A stretch of 64,000 bases of DNA from Amycolatopsis sp. NBC_01488 (GTDB lineage: Bacteria; Actinomycetota; Actinomycetes; Mycobacteriales; Pseudonocardiaceae): assembly GCF_036227105.1 (NCBI RefSeq), contig NZ_CP109434.1, forward strand, positions 8,342,501-8,406,500. The letters are read 5' to 3'. The notes under the pieces were generated by a model. The model was not told where the DNA came from, made no database searches, and saw only the letters and a program-made list of their open reading frames with translations. This document shows, piece by piece, positions 61,328 through 64,000 of the stretch. Numbering within the stretch: position 1 is the stretch's first letter; every line of letters begins with the position of its first letter. Made by a program: the position numbers and the translations under genes.

Positions 61328-62539
61328 CTACCGCGACGTCCCGGCCACCGTCACCGATGCGCTGTTTCCCGGTCCCGGCAAGGGGGTCCGCCCGAACCAG
61401 TCCAGGCACACCACCATCGCGTCGTCCTCGGCCTGCCCGCCGTGCCGGCGGGTGGTGAGTTGCCGCAGCATCGCGCCGGGCACGTGCGCGGCGGGCAGGT
61501 CCGCGGTCACGGCGACGGCCTCGGCGAGCTCACGGTCACCGTAGAGATCGCCGTGCGGACCGGCCGCGTTGTAGACGCCGTCGCTGACGAAGACGAACCG
61601 GTCGCCGTCGAGGGCCTGGAACTGGTGGACGGTGTAGGCCGTTTCCTCGAAGGCGCCGAGTGGTAGCTGTTCGTCGAACAGGACCCGTTCGGCTTTGCCG
61701 TCGCGCAGCCGCCACAGCCGCGGGGAGCCGGCGTCGACCACGTCGACCAGGCCGGTGGCGAGGTCGAACTGGAGCAGCAGCGCGGCCACGTGCTGGGCCC
61801 CGCGGTAGTGGGCGTAGAGGGCTTGGTCGCCGAGTTCGGCTTGGGCGTCGAGTTCGACACCGGCGCGGCGGGCGTTGCGCAGGGCGTTCACCGCGAGGTT
61901 GGTCAGCAGGGCGGCTTCGCTGCCGTCGCCCATGCCGTTGATCAGGGTGACGGCGAGGCTGTGGGCGGAGGCGGACCAGTCGAAGCAGTCACCGTAGATG
62001 GCGTAGGCGGGTTCGAGCTGGCCACCGAGCGCGAACTCCGGACGCGTGCAGGCGCGTCCGGGCAGCAGCTGCCACTGCATCTCGGCGGCCAGGGTCAGCC
62101 GGGAGGAGCGGCGGGCCTGGATGTAGAGGTCGGTGTCGCGGTCGGCGACGAACAGTTCGTGGGCGACCGCTTCGGCGAACCGCTCGAGTTCCGCCCAGAC
62201 GGGTGGTTCCGGTTCCGCCGGCAGGGTGACGGCCAGGATGCCGAGCCGGTCGCCGCGGACGCTGACCGGCAGGTACCCGGTCACGCTCGCGCCCTCGTAC
62301 TCGAAGGTCGCCGCCTGGGCGATGAACGCCGCGCCGGGCGTGGTGCCCTCGACCGGGATGGGTTCGTTCGTGTACGGCAGGGTGCTCACCTGGCACAGCT
62401 CGGTGAGGGCGTAGTCGGCCATCAGGAGTTCGACGGCGTCGGCGCCGAAGTGCTCGGCCAGCGCCGAGCGCAGCGCGGCGGGCAGGTCGTGGGGTGGAAC
62501 ATCACGCAACCGGCGTTCCACCGCCAGGGATCTGTCCAC
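61328..62539 (-). CDS. PP2C/SpoIIE-type serine phosphatase with N-terminal GAF-like sensor
   Basis: 403 residues from a GTG with AGGAGGCAAGGC in front. Residues 20-165 form a GAF-like domain (LLMADYALTELCQV, TGYLPVSVRGDRLGILAVTLP). Residues 175-395 are a SpoIIE phosphatase (AAEMQWQLLPGRA, AIYGDCFDWSASAHSLAVTLINGMGDGSEAAL, FVFVSDGVYNA, EDDAMVVCLDW); the metal Asp positions are mostly kept (GDCFDW, NGMGDG, SDGV, EDDA). Such RsbU-type enzymes dephosphorylate STAS antagonists, several of which are encoded nearby. Confidence 0.92.
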   Translation of the reverse strand: MDRSLAVERRLRDVPPHDLPAALRSALAEHFGADAVELLMADYALTELCQVSTLPYTNEPIPVEGTTPGAAFIAQAATFEYEGASVTGYLPVSVRGDRLGILAVTLPAEPEPPVWAELERFAEAVAHELFVADRDTDLYIQARRSSRLTLAAEMQWQLLPGRACTRPEFALGGQLEPAYAIYGDCFDWSASAHSLAVTLINGMGDGSEAALLTNLAVNALRNARRAGVELDAQAELGDQALYAHYRGAQHVAALLLQFDLATGLVDVVDAGSPRLWRLRDGKAERVLFDEQLPLGAFEETAYTVHQFQALDGDRFVFVSDGVYNAAGPHGDLYGDRELAEAVAVTADLPAAHVPGAMLRQLTTRRHGGQAEDDAMVVCLDWFGRTPLPGPGNSASVTVAGTSR

Positions 62540-62671
62540 GCCTTGCCTCCTGCTCACGGGACCGTGGGCGAAGTGGACCACGGTCGGTCTGTCGAGTGTG
62601 CGCCGCTCCGGCGTGCCGGGCTACGGCGATTCGCGTGAGCTGTGCTGCCGGTTCAGCATAGGGATGCGACA

Positions 62672-63148
62672 GTGGAGCCCGTGGATCGATCCCGCGAGCA
62701 GCCGGCCCCGGACGGGACGGCCGCCGTGGTGGAGCTGCCCGAGCTGCTCGAATTTCTCCTCGAGCGGCCGCGCGAGGTGTCTTCCCATCCGCTGTCGGCC
62801 GCCCAGCTGCGTGCGGTCGTCGCCTTGGCGCACCACGGCGGGATGAACCTGCGGACGTTGGCCGACGTGCTCGGCTCGACTCCACCGCTGGTCAGCCGGT
62901 TGTGCGACCGGTTGGAGGCCGTCGGGTTCCTCGAACGCCTGCCCAGCGCGCGCAGCCGCCGCGAGCTGACGTTGCGCCTGTCCGACCGCGGCCGCGCCTA
63001 CCTGGAGGATCTGCGGCGGCGGCGCCGGGAAAGCGTCCAGCCGGTCCTGGCCAGGATGACCGCCGCCGGGCTGGGCGCACTGGCCGCCGGGCTGCGGGAG
63101 TACCACGCGATCGTCGCCGCGGAGCGGGATGCCGACGGGTCGGCGTGA
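62672..63148 (+). CDS. MarR-family regulator (paralogue B)
   Basis: 158 residues from a GTG at 62672 (a second GTG lies three codons on). HTH: AAQLRAVVALAHHGGMNLRTLADVLGSTPPLVSRLCDRLEAVGFLERLPSARSRRELTLRLSDRG. It is a clear paralogue of the regulator at 57878-58396. The shared GTTGTC-type operator lies 30 bp after its stop, in front of the RsbR-like gene. Confidence 0.92.
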   Translation: MEPVDRSREQPAPDGTAAVVELPELLEFLLERPREVSSHPLSAAQLRAVVALAHHGGMNLRTLADVLGSTPPLVSRLCDRLEAVGFLERLPSARSRRELTLRLSDRGRAYLEDLRRRRRESVQPVLARMTAAGLGALAAGLREYHAIVAAERDADGSA

Positions 63149-63178
63149 AGTCCCGGCCTTGCACCGGTACGCTCCACT

Positions 63179-63194
63179 GTTGTTACATGACAAC
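63179..63194. promoter_or_regulatory. 16-bp operator GTTGTTACATGACAAC (copy 3 of 3)
   Basis: 6-4-6 inverted repeat with one G-T-type mismatch, 48 bp before the RsbR-like gene and directly after MarR paralogue B. Confidence 0.8.
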
Positions 63195-63242
63195 AGTCCA
63201 CCGGCGTACAGCAGCGCGCGCCCCCGACCGCAGGAGGACCCG

Positions 63243-64000
63243 GTGCCGGGGACCGACGACGCCGCCGTTCGCGACCTGTTGCGGCAGACCCTCGAGGAAG
63301 ACCACACCACCGTGGTCGAGGACTGGGTCCGGCAGCAGCTGGAGAACCCGGGCTCAGCCGACGGTGACCGCGAACTACGCCGCGAGGCCACCGAGCTGCT
63401 GCGGGCGCTGCGAGCGGCGCTGGGCACCACGGTGCCCGTCGGCCGGATCGTGGAGCAGGACGGGGCCGTGCGAGACGCGCTGACGTCGCTGTCGGAGCGC
63501 CGGGCCCGCGCGGGCGCCGAGCCGTCGGCCACCGCGATGGCGATCTTCGCGCTGAAGAGCGCGATGCTGACCGCAATCGAATGCCACAGCGGCGACCCGG
63601 CCGTGCGCTACCGGGCGGCGCTGCTGGTCAACGAGCTGCTCGACCGGGCAGGAGTCCTGTCGTTCGCCGTCTACGTCACCGGGCGCGAACAGATCATCCG
63701 CCAGCAGCACAGCCAGATGCTCGAGCTGTCCACCCCGGTCGTGCAGTTGTGGCGGCACATCCTGGCGGTGCCACTGATCGGCACCCTGGACAGCGCCCGC
63801 ACCCAGGTCGTGATGACGAGCCTCCTGGAAGCCATCCAGGCCCACGAGGCACGCGTGGCGATCATCGACATCACCGGCGTTCCCACCGTCGACACCGCCG
63901 TGGCGCAGCACCTGCTGCAGACCGTCAGCGCCGTCCGGCTGATGGGTGCCGAATGCGTGATCAGCGGCATCCGGCCCTCCATCGCGCAGACCATCACCCA
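63243..64000 (+). CDS. RsbR-like stressosome/STAS protein (partial)
   Basis: At least 252 residues from a GTG with AGGAGG 5 nt upstream; the gene runs off the right edge. The N-terminal 150 residues are a helical sensor domain (VVEDWVRQQLENPG, LLNELLDRAGV-like helices) as in RsbR paralogues, then QQHSQMLELSTPVVQLWRHILAVPLIGTLDSARTQVVMTSLLEAI leads into the STAS domain with IIDITGVPTVDTAVAQHLLQTVSAVRLMGAECVISGIRPSIAQT. The two Thr of ITGVPTVDT are the usual phosphorylation region. An RsbS and RsbT gene is expected directly downstream. Confidence 0.92.
   Translation, partial: MPGTDDAAVRDLLRQTLEEDHTTVVEDWVRQQLENPGSADGDRELRREATELLRALRAALGTTVPVGRIVEQDGAVRDALTSLSERRARAGAEPSATAMAIFALKSAMLTAIECHSGDPAVRYRAALLVNELLDRAGVLSFAVYVTGREQIIRQQHSQMLELSTPVVQLWRHILAVPLIGTLDSARTQVVMTSLLEAIQAHEARVAIIDITGVPTVDTAVAQHLLQTVSAVRLMGAECVISGIRPSIAQTIT

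Noticed and set aside
1..64000. tRNA, rRNA genes, CRISPR arrays, complete insertion sequences
   Set aside because: No cloverleaf, rRNA-like segment, regularly spaced repeat array or transposase reading frame was recognised.

Overview
The window is high-GC DNA with Shine-Dalgarno-led genes, many ATGA/GTGA stop-start overlaps, many MarR/TetR and GAF-ANTAR/STAS regulators, secreted CBM-linked glycoside hydrolases and a CebR-type box. This fits a soil actinomycete, probably of the Pseudonocardiaceae (Amycolatopsis-like). The lineage is inferred from gene content only. No rRNA, tRNA, CRISPR array or intact insertion sequence was seen.

1-22.6 kb is one biosynthetic locus and the most interesting part. 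A tightly overlapping minus-strand operon (9510 down to 1) encodes a condensation-domain protein, a KAS III, a BtrJ-like ATP-grasp ligase, a BtrK-like PLP decarboxylase, an acyl carrier protein, a KS-like protein without the catalytic Cys, a second KAS III, a short acyl-CoA dehydrogenase-like protein, an acyl-CoA dehydrogenase and a partial gene. The ligase, decarboxylase and carrier match the butirosin route that loads glutamate on a carrier protein and decarboxylates it to a gamma-aminobutyryl thioester. Divergent from it lies a gene for a 49-residue peptide that is Met plus twelve exact SK(V/E)A tetrads. After a strong hairpin follow four overlapping GNAT genes, a tricorn-type protease and an Sfp-type phosphopantetheinyl transferase. 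Past a repeat-filled gap come a complete class II lanthipeptide synthetase, a 67-residue leader/core-like peptide without Cys, and a LuxR-type (LAL) activator. My inference is a hybrid pathway: an amino-acyl or short polyketide chain is built on the carrier and passed by condensation/GNAT enzymes to a ribosomal peptide that LanM also modifies.

22.6-31.5 kb: a secreted DUF6351-like hydrolase, a TetR/P450 gene-fragment junction, then a plant-polysaccharide block (GH10 xylanase, GH62 arabinofuranosidase, GH6 cellulase) with LacI-family-type operators and strong terminators, followed by a truncated NAD kinase.

31.5-40.6 kb: TetR-controlled AtuA-like plus CoA-transferase operon, a TetR/quinone-oxidoreductase pair with two matching operators, a MarR-MFS efflux pair and a PrsW-like membrane protease.

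40.9-64 kb: a regulatory accessory zone rich in GAF-ANTAR, STAS, RsbR-like and SpoIIE-type proteins, mixed with oxidoreductases, a permease, a lipoprotein, a solute-binding lipoprotein, a benzoylformate-decarboxylase-like enzyme and an ECF sigma factor. This zone holds many broken genes: a frameshifted GAF-ANTAR gene, a GAF/monooxygenase chimera, an SDR gene split onto opposite strands, and truncated, frameshifted TetR and MarR genes. Three copies of one 16-bp operator link two paralogous MarR genes to STAS/ANTAR genes.
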